A model generated the notes under the pieces. The model ran no database searches, had not been told where the DNA came from, and worked only from the letters and a program-made list of their open reading frames with translations. The position numbers and the translations under genes are program-made. Below are positions 24,411 to 32,221 of a stretch of DNA of 64,000 nt, piece after piece. Every line of letters starts with the position of its first letter. The stretch's first letter is position 1. This stretch comes from Pusillimonas sp. T2 (GTDB lineage Bacteria > Pseudomonadota > Gammaproteobacteria > Burkholderiales > Burkholderiaceae_B), in contig NZ_NIQA01000001.1 in NCBI RefSeq assembly GCF_002236805.1, positions 62,001 through 126,000 on the forward strand. Reading direction: 5' to 3'.

Positions 24411-24818
24411 TTATGCCGTAACGGCAGCAATACCCGCACGGGCAATAGCGGCATCGTCGCTGGATTTGACGCCTGCTGCTGCAACGGCGCCGACGACTTG
24501 CCCGTCAACAATAATGGGCACGCCACCCTCAAGCAAGCCCTCGAGCACTGGCGCGGTCAGGAACGACATGCGTCCCTGATTGATGATGTCCTCGTACACT
24601 TTTGACTCGCGACGCCCCAACGCAGCCGCGTTGGCTTTGGCGGGTGCCATATGAGCAGTAATAGGGGCGGCGTTATCAAGCCGCAGCAAACCCAGCAAGT
24701 GCCCGCCATCGTCCACCACGGCGATCGACACCGCCCACTGGTTTTCGGCGGCGTGCTTTTCAGCAGCAGCCAAAATGGCTTTGACGTCTTCTGCGCTTAA
24801 AACGGGTTTTGTTTTCAT
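24411..24818 (-). CDS. GlcG/HbpS family protein (DUF336)
   Basis: A 135-residue single-domain protein: 'VKAILAAAEKHAAENQWAVS' at the start, 'VVDDGGHLLGLLRLDNAA' and 'GGVPIIVDGQVVGAVAAAG', the usual PduO-C/GlcG core. Relatives bind haem, cobalamin or glycolate-pathway ligands; no specific role can be assigned here. First gene of the probable glcG-like/MFS/acs operon. Confidence 0.82.
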   Translation of the reverse strand: MKTKPVLSAEDVKAILAAAEKHAAENQWAVSIAVVDDGGHLLGLLRLDNAAPITAHMAPAKANAAALGRRESKVYEDIINQGRMSFLTAPVLEGLLEGGVPIIVDGQVVGAVAAAGVKSSDDAAIARAGIAAVTA

Positions 24819-24933
24819 GATTTAACTCTGAATCTCGTGGAAGTTACAAAACCCAGACTTTACCTGATCGAGCAGATTAGTTAAACTCGGGCACGCGAAA
24901 AAATGTCCGGGCATCCGCGGCCCGTTCTAGCCC

Positions 24934-25608
24934 ATGACATCACTATCGATTACACCCGCACATCGTATCTTTAACTCAATTTTGCCCCGCCGATTCGGTG
25001 GGGCTTTATGCGCCGCCCTCGTGGTCGGGCTGTTGTCTGGTTGCGCCACCACAGGCCAGCAAAGCGCCGGCACATCGCTTCGCGACGCTTACCAGGCGCA
25101 AGCCACCTCCGACCCGCTTGGCGCCTACCTGGCGCAAAACGACTACGGCCTTAGCCGCGGCAGCAACCTGGGCTACGACCAGCCTGCCACAGGCCCACGG
25201 GCCATGGCGTCAACTGCACTGCAGCATCTAGGCGTTAAGTATTCTTTTGGCGGCGACGCACCAAGCACAGGGTTCGACTGCAGCGGGCTGGTTATTTATG
25301 CGGCCGAAAAATCATTAGGCCTTAAATTGCCTCGCCGCTCGGCCGAAATTGCGCGCTTGGGCACGGCCGTGAACAAGTCCGAACTCAAAAAAGGTGACCT
25401 GGTGTTCTTCAATACACTCGGCCACCGTTTTTCACATGTAGGTATTTACCTGGGCAACCGGCAGTTTGTTCATGCGCCTCGCGCCGGTTCGGTAGTGCGC
25501 ATCGAAAACATGGACATGGCTTACTGGAAGAAGCGCTATAACGGCGCGCGTCGCCTCGACCCAGGCCAACTCGACGACGCAACCACCGCCCTCACCCTGA
25601 ATAAATAG
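24934..25608 (+). CDS. NlpC/P60 family lipoprotein, probable murein endopeptidase
   Basis: A 224-residue protein with a lipoprotein signal: a hydrophobic stretch at about 24-35 and the lipobox 'LLSGC' with acylated Cys37. The C-terminal NlpC/P60 domain has the full triad: Cys116 in 'GFDCSGLVIYA', His168 in 'FSHVGIYLG' and His180 in 'QFVHAPRAG'. Such enzymes (Spr/MepS, NlpC) cut D-Glu-diaminopimelate or D-Ala cross-link bonds in the periplasm. It is monocistronic and divergent from the GlcG-like gene. A GCAAATCC/GGATTTGC hairpin (25608-25629) spans the junction with the convergent DUF2325 gene. Confidence 0.88.
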   Translation: MTSLSITPAHRIFNSILPRRFGGALCAALVVGLLSGCATTGQQSAGTSLRDAYQAQATSDPLGAYLAQNDYGLSRGSNLGYDQPATGPRAMASTALQHLGVKYSFGGDAPSTGFDCSGLVIYAAEKSLGLKLPRRSAEIARLGTAVNKSELKKGDLVFFNTLGHRFSHVGIYLGNRQFVHAPRAGSVVRIENMDMAYWKKRYNGARRLDPGQLDDATTALTLNK

Positions 25609-25618
25609 CAAATCCGCT

Positions 25619-25945
25619 TCAGGATTTGCGCGCCGGGCACGCCTCGCAGTACCCGCACTGGCTCAGGGCCTGCTTCATGCAGCATACCGAGCGACGACAA
25701 GCCACCACCCTGATGCCGGCGCGTTGCGCTGCGGCACGAAACGTTTTCATAACGTTATGACCCAGAAAATCAGTTAAAAGTATTAATAACTGGGTGCCCG
25801 AAGGGAGCTGAGGTGTTTTCTTTTGATGCGCGCTGTGACGGCCGCTGATGTGCTGCATGATGGCTATGTTGTGCCCTTTCAGCAGGTCGGGGATATTTCC
25901 CAGCCGGTCGGCCCCCACAACAACAGCATTAACAGATCCTGACAT
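25619..25945 (-). CDS. DUF2325 protein, Cys-rich, apparently iron-regulated
   Basis: A 108-residue protein that is a single DUF2325 domain. 'NAVVVGADRLGNIPDLLKGH' (about 6-25) starts a Rossmann-like half, 'LLILLTDFLGHNVMKTFRA' follows, and the C-terminus is Cys-rich: Cys83, Cys88, Cys89 and a Cys97-x2-Cys100-x2-Cys103 cluster that could bind metal or an Fe-S centre. Function of the family is unknown. ATG 25945 has an AGAGGAAA ribosome-binding site; an in-frame start at 25975 lacks support. Its promoter overlaps a strong Fur box, so a role in iron limitation is inferred. Confidence 0.75.
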   Translation of the reverse strand: MSGSVNAVVVGADRLGNIPDLLKGHNIAIMQHISGRHSAHQKKTPQLPSGTQLLILLTDFLGHNVMKTFRAAAQRAGIRVVACRRSVCCMKQALSQCGYCEACPARKS

Positions 25946-25978
25946 GATTTCCTCTCGCGGATAACGTTGAACCACTTA

Positions 25979-26007
25979 ACGATAATCATTATCATTTAAT
26001 ATGTCAA
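25979..26007 (-). promoter_or_regulatory. Promoter with Fur box upstream of the DUF2325 gene
   Basis: On the minus strand a perfect TTGACA (complement 26002-26007) lies 17 bases from TATCGT (complement 25979-25984). The spacer holds ATGATAATGATTATC, matching 14 of 15 bases of the core Fur consensus (ATGATAATCATTATC), with the symmetric GATAATcATTATC on the plus strand at 25981-25993. A second AT-rich Fur-like half site, AATGAGAATAATTCCC, lies at about 26006-26021. Binding of Fur-Fe here would block RNA polymerase. Confidence 0.75.
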
Positions 26008-26031
26008 TGAGAATAATTCCCATTTGATTTT

Positions 26032-26985
26032 TTAGGCGTCAATGTTCGACTCCCGATCAATCGCTTCCTGGACAACGTCTCGCGTCAGGCTCTCGGACAG
26101 CATCTGCAAAAACACGTAAACATAATCGCGCAGGAAAATACCCGACTTGATGGCAACACGCGTGACGTGCTCGCCAAACAAGTGCCCCACCGGAATACCA
26201 ACCAGCCCCTTGTCGCGGCGGGGATCAAAAGCCATACCGGCAATAATGCCAACACCTAGCCCGACGTCGACATAGGTTTTGATCACATCGGCATCAATCG
26301 CTTCGAGCACGATATCGGGCGTAATGCCGGCATTGGCGAAAGCCTCGTCGATGGCGCGGCGGCCAGAAAACTGGCGATCGTAAGTTACCAGCGGATACTG
26401 CGCCAAATGCGCTAACGACAGCTCACGGGCCTGACTGGACGTAAGCTCGGCCAACGGATGTTCGGGCTTCAGTACCAGGACGTGTTCCCAGGCGTAAACA
26501 GGCAACGCCGCCAAGCCGGGGGTATGTGCCAAAGACTCGGTCGCGATGGCCAGGTCGGCTTGCTCGTGCAGGACCATACGCGCCAATGTCGGAGGGTTAC
26601 CTTCGGCTAACGACACACGAACTTTGGGAAACCGCTCACGAAAGCCCGGAATGACCTTAGGCAGTAGGTATCGCGCCTGTGCGTGCGTGCAACCTATGAC
26701 CAGCCCGCCTTCATCACGCTGGGCGAATTCGTCGCTGACTTTTTTAAGATTGTCGACTTCGCGCATGATGCGCTCGATCACTTGGGCCACCGCCGTGCCG
26801 GGCTTGGTCAAACCCTTGATGCGCTTACCGTGACGCTCGAAAATCTTGATCCCCAGCTCATCTTCGAATTCGATAATTGACTTGGACACGCCCGGTTGCG
26901 ACGTGAACAGCGCGCGAGCGGCTTCGGTCAGGTTGAAATTGCGACGAATGGTTTCGCGAACGAAACGAAATTGCTGTAGGTTCAT
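26032..26985 (-). CDS. cysB: LysR-type regulator CysB
   Basis: A 317-residue regulator of sulphur assimilation. The N-terminal winged helix-turn-helix reads 'MNLQQFRFVRETIRRNFNLT' and 'SQPGVSKSIIEFEDELGIKIF', the CysB/Cbl subtype, followed by 'HGKRIKGLTKPGTAV'. The C-terminal domain ('VIGCTHAQARYLLPKVIPGF', 'GNPPTLARMVLHEQADLAI') binds acetylserine/thiosulphate-type effectors in CysB. ATG 26985 is the family start; the frame continues 17 codons upstream without a site. No sulphur genes are adjacent. Confidence 0.9.
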   Translation of the reverse strand: MNLQQFRFVRETIRRNFNLTEAARALFTSQPGVSKSIIEFEDELGIKIFERHGKRIKGLTKPGTAVAQVIERIMREVDNLKKVSDEFAQRDEGGLVIGCTHAQARYLLPKVIPGFRERFPKVRVSLAEGNPPTLARMVLHEQADLAIATESLAHTPGLAALPVYAWEHVLVLKPEHPLAELTSSQARELSLAHLAQYPLVTYDRQFSGRRAIDEAFANAGITPDIVLEAIDADVIKTYVDVGLGVGIIAGMAFDPRRDKGLVGIPVGHLFGEHVTRVAIKSGIFLRDYVYVFLQMLSESLTRDVVQEAIDRESNIDA

Positions 26986-27069
26986 GATGTGTCCCGATAT
27001 AGAGACACAATTATATGTAATAAAGACCCTACACAAAATAGCTTTTGGATATAAGCAATAACCTAACAG

Positions 27070-28170
27070 TTAGCTTTTGCGGGGCGCCTTGACACGCAAC
27101 TTACGCCACATCATGAACACCATCAAGCCTAAAAATACGGCATGAACCAGCCAGACACCCACAGAAAAAGGGAGCTGTCCATTGCCGATCCAACCACGCG
27201 ACAGGTTGATTAGATTCATATAAAGCAGGCCAACCAGGCCGGCGATAAGAATATCGCCCGAACGCCCCAGCCGCGGGTTGACCGCGCCAAGAGGTATGGC
27301 CAACAGCGCCAGGTTGAGGGCCGCCAGCGGCAGTGCCAGGCGCCACATAATTTGCGAATTGGCATGCTCGGTGTTGTCACGCAATAGCTGCTCGGTAGGC
27401 CGCGCTTTGATTTGCCGCTCGGCGATTTCACGCATGGCTGCCGGCGTTGTCGCATCGGCGCTTCGTTCGAGGCGAAAGCCATAGCGCTCGAAGTCGAGCA
27501 GACGGAATTCGGGCTGCCCTGGCTTCAAATCGTAGCGATGACCTTCAGTAAGTACCAGAAAGCGATCGCCATTAGCCTGTGTCTCGACACGTGCGCTATT
27601 GGCGGTAACGACACTAAGCCATTGATCGTCGATCACACGGGCAACCACCTTGCCCAGTTCGTCGCCTTCGTTGACGGGGTCTTCGGCAAAAAATACCCGT
27701 GCACCGCCCTGCGTTTCGATGAACTGGCCGGCCGAGACTTTGGACAAGTCGGACCGTTGTTCGTAACGTTGACGGTACTCGGCAATTTGCCGATAAGCCC
27801 AGGGCGAGGCAAACAGGGTAAGAAACGCAATGATAAGCGCAGCCGGAACGGCGCAGCGCATAACCGGCCCCACCCAGTCTTTAAGCGACAGCCCGCTGGC
27901 AAACCACACCACCATTTCAGATTCGCGAAAATTTCGGGTGACTGTCGTCAAGACTGCGATGAACAACGACACCGATAAAATGACTGGCAATGCCGTAATA
28001 CTTGAAAACGTGGCAAGACCGAAAACGACATCGGCCCCAATACTGCCGTTAGCCGCTTCGCCCAGCAAACGCACCAGCAGCACGCTGAGCCACACGACAA
28101 GCAATGTAGAGAACACAACCCCTGCGTGACTGAGAATTTCGGAAACTACCGAGCGTTTGAATAGAGACAT
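27070..28170 (-). CDS. lptF: LPS export permease LptF
   Basis: A 366-residue inner-membrane subunit of the LptB2FG transporter that extracts lipopolysaccharide. Three N-terminal membrane helices (about 16-36, 54-76, 103-123), a periplasmic beta-jellyroll ('VSAGQFIETQGGARVFFAED'), and three C-terminal helices ('LALPLAALNLALLAIPLGAV') match LptF. It is divergent from pepA, a conserved arrangement. The partner lptG, which normally follows at once, is not present; cysB follows instead. Confidence 0.93.
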   Translation of the reverse strand: MSLFKRSVVSEILSHAGVVFSTLLVVWLSVLLVRLLGEAANGSIGADVVFGLATFSSITALPVILSVSLFIAVLTTVTRNFRESEMVVWFASGLSLKDWVGPVMRCAVPAALIIAFLTLFASPWAYRQIAEYRQRYEQRSDLSKVSAGQFIETQGGARVFFAEDPVNEGDELGKVVARVIDDQWLSVVTANSARVETQANGDRFLVLTEGHRYDLKPGQPEFRLLDFERYGFRLERSADATTPAAMREIAERQIKARPTEQLLRDNTEHANSQIMWRLALPLAALNLALLAIPLGAVNPRLGRSGDILIAGLVGLLYMNLINLSRGWIGNGQLPFSVGVWLVHAVFLGLMVFMMWRKLRVKAPRKS

Positions 28171-28224
28171 AAAGAAAAATGGGAGATAATCAGTAGCACT
28201 TTACTGACATTAACCGAGACCACC

Positions 28225-29733
28225 ATGGAATTCAGTACCAATACCACAACAACACTTCATACCCTGAAAACTGCAGCCTTGGCCGTTGGCGTATTTGCCG
28301 AAGGACAACTTACTGCCGCTGCCAAAATTATCGACGACGCCAGCAACGGCGCTGTCCGAGACGCTGTGAAGGCCGAGTTCCCGGGCACCGCTGGCACGCA
28401 GTTAGTGCTGCGAAACCTGGCAGGCATCAGTGCTCAACGCGTTATTTTAATCGGGTTAGGCAAACAAGAGGCCTACAACGCCAAAACTCACGCCGCCGCC
28501 GAACAATCCTTCGCCAAATACTGCGTTCAGGCGCAGCTTACCGAGGGCGTATCGACACTAGCCCGCACCGATTGCAAAGACAGCACATTGCAACAGCGTA
28601 CGCAGGCATTGGCCGTTGCTGTTGGCCAGGCCACTTATCAGTACGACGCCACGCTGGGCAAAGCCTCTAAAAAAACCGCACCCAAACTTAAAAAAATCAG
28701 TACCTGGGTCACCCGTGCCGAAGCCGACGAGGCCAATGCCGGCCTGCAGTCTGGCCGCGCTATGGCCAATGGCATGCAACTGGCACGCACACTGGGCGAC
28801 TTGCCCGGCAATATCTGCACGCCAACCTATCTGGGCAACACCGCCAAAAAACTGGCCAAGACCCATAAGACGCTTAAGGTCGAGGTTCTCGGGCTGAAAC
28901 AGCTACAAGAACTGGGCATGGGCTCGTTCCTGTCGGTCGCCAAAGGCTCTGACGAGCCCCCGGTATTTATTGTGATCAAGTACACCCCAGCGGCAGCCGC
29001 AAAAGCAGCGCGCGCCAAGGCCAAAGCGCCGGTTGTCCTGGTTGGCAAGGGTATCACCTTTGACTCCGGTGGTATTTCCATCAAGCCCGGCGCCAACATG
29101 GACGAAATGAAATACGACATGTGCGGTGCTGCAAGCGTTGTCGGCACGATGCAAGCGGTGGCCGAACTGGGCATTAGCCAGCCAGTTATCGGCCTTATTC
29201 CCGCATGCGAGAACCTGCCCAGCGGGCGCGCCAACAAGCCAGGCGACGTCGTCACCAGCATGTCGGGTCAAACCATCGAAATTCTTAACACCGATGCCGA
29301 AGGCCGTCTCATCTTGTGCGATGCCCTGACCTACGCCGAGCGCTTCAAGCCCGCCGCCGTCGTTGATATCGCGACCCTTACCGGCGCGTGCGTCGTCGCC
29401 TTGGGTCACGTCAATACCGGCTTGTTTTCGGCCGACGACGCCTTGGCCGACCAGTTGCTTGCGGCCGGCAAGCAATCGGGCGACCCCGCATGGCGCATGC
29501 CGCTCGACGACGCCTACCAAGAGCAGCTGCGGTCCAATTTCGCCGATATGGCCAACATCGGCGGCATGCCGGCCGGTTCTGTAACGGCTGCCTGCTTCTT
29601 GTCGCGCTTTGCCAAGGCCTACAAGTGGGCTCACCTCGACATCGCCGGCACAGCATGGCGCAGTGGTAAAGACAAAGGCGCTTCAGGCCGCCCCGTCCCT
29701 CTGCTGGTCCAGTTCCTGCTAAACCAGGCTTGA
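28225..29733 (+). CDS. pepA: Leucyl aminopeptidase (M17)
   Basis: A 502-residue hexameric Mn/Zn aminopeptidase; in E. coli PepA also binds DNA. The catalytic domain shows 'VLVGKGITFDSGGISIKPG' with the catalytic and metal-binding Lys and Asp (Lys about residue 274) and the M17 signature 'NTDAEGRLIL'. 'YDMCGAASVVGTM' and 'LPGNICTPTYL' are also typical. The stop codon overlaps the holC start (TGATG). Confidence 0.96.
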   Translation: MEFSTNTTTTLHTLKTAALAVGVFAEGQLTAAAKIIDDASNGAVRDAVKAEFPGTAGTQLVLRNLAGISAQRVILIGLGKQEAYNAKTHAAAEQSFAKYCVQAQLTEGVSTLARTDCKDSTLQQRTQALAVAVGQATYQYDATLGKASKKTAPKLKKISTWVTRAEADEANAGLQSGRAMANGMQLARTLGDLPGNICTPTYLGNTAKKLAKTHKTLKVEVLGLKQLQELGMGSFLSVAKGSDEPPVFIVIKYTPAAAAKAARAKAKAPVVLVGKGITFDSGGISIKPGANMDEMKYDMCGAASVVGTMQAVAELGISQPVIGLIPACENLPSGRANKPGDVVTSMSGQTIEILNTDAEGRLILCDALTYAERFKPAAVVDIATLTGACVVALGHVNTGLFSADDALADQLLAAGKQSGDPAWRMPLDDAYQEQLRSNFADMANIGGMPAGSVTAACFLSRFAKAYKWAHLDIAGTAWRSGKDKGASGRPVPLLVQFLLNQA

Positions 29734-30197
29734 TGACCACGATGTCCAGGGTCGACTTCGCCTTTGGCGCTCCCGACCGCTTGCGCATGGCCTGCGAGGT
29801 CGTGCGCAAGCACTATGCGGCCGGTCGGCCGTTGGTGGTTTATACGCAAAACAACCAACTTATGGGCCGATTCGACCGCCTGCTATGGTCATTCGAGCCC
29901 GATGCCTTCATACCCCATGTCGATGCGGCTGACCCACTCGCGCCGCAAACAGCGGTCATTTTTACAACAGCTGCTCCCATGCCCGACATGCACGCCCGGC
30001 ATGCGCAAGCACCCGTCTGGCTAATCAATCTCGACGCCGATATCCCACCCACGGCCAGCCACTTCCCGCGCATTCTCGAAGTCATCGACAACAAACCCGC
30101 CGAGGTCGCCGCAGCGCGCCAGCGCTGGCGCGCCTACAAGCAAGAGGGGCACGAACTTTTTGCCCACGACGTGTCCAACACCGTGCCGGCATCCTGA
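29733..30197 (+). CDS. holC: DNA polymerase III subunit chi
   Basis: A 154-residue clamp-loader accessory protein that links the loader to single-strand binding protein. 'RVDFAFGAPDRLRMACEVV' at the start, 'LVVYTQNNQLMGRFDRLLWS', 'FIPHVDAAD' and 'WLINLDADIPPTASHFPRIL' match HolC. The ATG at 29733 overlaps the pepA stop; the ATG at 29742 ('MSRVDFAFG') is an equally sensible start. pepA-holC linkage is conserved in proteobacteria. Confidence 0.92.
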   Translation: MTTMSRVDFAFGAPDRLRMACEVVRKHYAAGRPLVVYTQNNQLMGRFDRLLWSFEPDAFIPHVDAADPLAPQTAVIFTTAAPMPDMHARHAQAPVWLINLDADIPPTASHFPRILEVIDNKPAEVAAARQRWRAYKQEGHELFAHDVSNTVPAS

Positions 30198-30335
30198 TTT
30201 GCACACACCGCGCAAAGTCATCGCGCCCATAGTCATAATGACCTGAAGACCCTGCCCTACCGCTTGATTATTCAGCTGTATGTCAGTAATCTAAGGGCTG
30301 TAATTGTTTTATCTGTTTACCTTAAAGGATCAACC

Positions 30336-31040
30336 ATGAGCGACTTTCGTCAACCCTCATACGCCGAGCAGCAATACGGCGCAGCCGCCGAGGTTGTGCG
30401 TAATCGCGTGTTGCGCAATACCTACTGGCTGCTCGCGCTGTCATTAATCCCCACCGTACTGGGTGCATTCGTTGGCCTGACTACCGGCATCAACAGCGTC
30501 ATGGCGGCCAGCCCCGGCATGAGCGCCATCTTGTTCCTGGTAGGCGCATTCGGGCTCATGTTCCTTATCGAACGCAACAAGAACAACAGCATGGGCGTTG
30601 CCCTGTTGCTGGCCTTTACATTCTTCATGGGCATCATGCTGTCGCGCCTTATCGGCTTTGTATTAGGCATGGGCAATGGCGCACAGCTCATTATGCTGGC
30701 GTTTGGCGGTACTGCCGTTGTATTCGGCGCCATGGCCTCGGTGGCCAGCACCACCAAACGCGACTTTTCCCACCTGCAAAAGTTCTTGTTCATTGGTGTC
30801 GTCGTGCTGCTGGTTGCCTCGCTGGCCAACATCTTTTTGCAGTTGCCAGCGCTGGTTCTTACCATTTCAGTCATGGCAATCGGGCTGTTCTCGGTCTTGC
30901 TGCTGGTCGACCTGCAACGCATCATTCGTGGCGGCGAAACCAACTACATTTCAGCCACGCTGGCGGTCTACCTAGACTTGTATAACATTTTCGCCAACTT
31001 GCTCATGCTGTTGGGCATTGTCGGCGGCGATCGCGAGTAA
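30336..31040 (+). CDS. Bax inhibitor-1 / YccA family membrane protein
   Basis: A 234-residue protein with seven hydrophobic segments (first about 27-49, last near 210-230) and a short polar N-terminus 'MSDFRQPSYAEQQYGAAAEV'. BI-1 family bacterial members (YbhL, YccA) are inner-membrane proteins; YccA modulates the FtsH protease. ATG 30336 is chosen for its AAAGGA ribosome-binding site six bases upstream. The last 69 bases overlap the PIN-domain gene on the other strand. Confidence 0.88.
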   Translation: MSDFRQPSYAEQQYGAAAEVVRNRVLRNTYWLLALSLIPTVLGAFVGLTTGINSVMAASPGMSAILFLVGAFGLMFLIERNKNNSMGVALLLAFTFFMGIMLSRLIGFVLGMGNGAQLIMLAFGGTAVVFGAMASVASTTKRDFSHLQKFLFIGVVVLLVASLANIFLQLPALVLTISVMAIGLFSVLLLVDLQRIIRGGETNYISATLAVYLDLYNIFANLLMLLGIVGGDRE

Positions 31041-31637
31041 CCGTCTTAGCCGAAACAAGCGTTCACGCTTAAGCACTTCGTCAATCGGGCCGGACACCCG
31101 GCCCACCGCCTCGAAGTCACCTTCTATTTTCCGCAACGCCGACGCCACAGCGTCGGCGTTTTGCTGCCAGCATCGAGTCAACAGCTCATCTGGGTCGAGC
31201 AATGTCAACCCAAACCCCCTCAGTTCGGCCCGGTTAAAGTCTTTGATATTACGCGTCACGACGGCGATATTGACAGGGCCGGTACGCTCACGCACTTTAC
31301 GGGCTGCCGCCACAACATGCCAGTCTTTAGGGTCACTACGCTTTAACCCCTCTTTAAACTCGCTGACGTCACCCTGATCGGCATCGGGATACGCCACTTG
31401 CAAGTCGCCCCACTGCGCCTGAATATCTTCGAGGCTGGCTTCCCACAAACGCGCCGCATTACGGCACCACTCGTCCCCAATAACCGGACTCCACGCGGGT
31501 CGAAACAATCCACTGTCAACCAAACGGAGCAGCATACGACGCACGACGTTGGAAATGAGTACGCAGGTATCAATGACAATAATGTCAGGCAAAGGCTTGG
31601 CCATAGCGGGCGACACATTTGAAACTGAAAGACTCAC
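30972..31637 (-). CDS. PIN-domain protein, translationally coupled to recO
   Basis: A 221-residue protein with an N-terminal PIN nuclease domain. The acidic residues fit a metal-dependent RNase site: Asp23 in 'IIVIDTCVLISN', Glu56 in 'IGDEWCRN', Asp105 in 'DPKDWHVVAAA' and Asp133 in 'VTRNIKDFNRAEL'. The C-terminal 60 residues are a helical, Arg-rich extension. No VapB-like antitoxin gene is beside it. It appears to start at GTG 31637, which overlaps the recO stop as GTGA with GGAG 11 bases upstream; ATG 31604 is an alternative but lacks a ribosome-binding site. Confidence 0.7.
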   Translation of the reverse strand: MSLSVSNVSPAMAKPLPDIIVIDTCVLISNVVRRMLLRLVDSGLFRPAWSPVIGDEWCRNAARLWEASLEDIQAQWGDLQVAYPDADQGDVSEFKEGLKRSDPKDWHVVAAARKVRERTGPVNIAVVTRNIKDFNRAELRGFGLTLLDPDELLTRCWQQNADAVASALRKIEGDFEAVGRVSGPIDEVLKRERLFRLRRLLAIAADNAQQHEQVGENVIQV

Positions 31638-32221
31638 AGTCGCTGCAGCTCCATCAGTACTTTTCGCGTGCGCAATGGCCTGCCTGACAGCAATTCATCC
31701 AGCCGTTCTCGCAGACTTTTGCGCAGCTCGGGCTCGAGCGCCGGGTCGTTGAAATCGGGAGGAGATTCATCCAGGCCATAACCCGTTTCTTGCAACAGCA
31801 CCCATTCGAACCGACGCAAAGCGGCAGCTGCGCCGCCACCGGCGGCCAACTGAATCAGCGCAGCATCGTAGGCATCGTAAAGCATCGGATGAGGGTCTTC
31901 GCGTGGCAACAGCCTAAGCACCAATTCGTTCAAGTACCAGGCAGACATGAAGGCGCGACCGGCCAACGGCCTGATACCCAGCGTCTCGGCCCGCGTCAGT
32001 GTTTTAACCTCGCCAGCGCCCGTCCAGGAGAGCAACAGCGGCTGGAACCCCGTCAATACGGAACGCAATGTCGAATAAGGTCGTTTCGCACCCTTTGCCA
32101 CCAGGGCAACTTGACCATGGTCTCGCGAAAAAACCTGGATTAATAAAGACGTTTCACGCCACGGTGCGGCGTGCAATAAATACGCAACGGTCTCGTTGAC
32201 CCGCGTACTTCGCTTACTCAT
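31634..32221 (-). CDS. recO: DNA repair protein RecO (short form)
   Basis: A 195-residue RecO, the RecFOR mediator that loads RecA on SSB-coated DNA. The N-terminal OB fold ('AYLLHAAPWRETSLLIQVFS', 'GQVALVAKGAKRPYSTLRSV') and middle helices ('FMSAWYLNELVLRLLPRED', 'LRRFEWVLLQETGYGLDESP') are normal, and the end 'GRPLRTRKVLMELQRL' is the family end. RecO is usually about 230-270 residues; the stretch between 'ETGYGLD' and the final helices is about 40-50 residues shorter than in relatives as I remember them. Overlaps era by 8 bases and the PIN gene by 4. Confidence 0.88.
   Translation of the reverse strand: MSKRSTRVNETVAYLLHAAPWRETSLLIQVFSRDHGQVALVAKGAKRPYSTLRSVLTGFQPLLLSWTGAGEVKTLTRAETLGIRPLAGRAFMSAWYLNELVLRLLPREDPHPMLYDAYDAALIQLAAGGGAAAALRRFEWVLLQETGYGLDESPPDFNDPALEPELRKSLRERLDELLSGRPLRTRKVLMELQRL

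Noticed and set aside
25608-25629. GCAAATCC/GGATTTGC hairpin at the NlpC-DUF2325 junction as a terminator
   Set aside because: The stem is perfect but has no T-run on either strand, so it was mentioned only within the gene entry.
30972-31637. A classic VapBC toxin-antitoxin pair at the PIN gene
   Set aside because: There is no antitoxin-sized frame beside it; the upstream neighbour is recO and the downstream gene is convergent.
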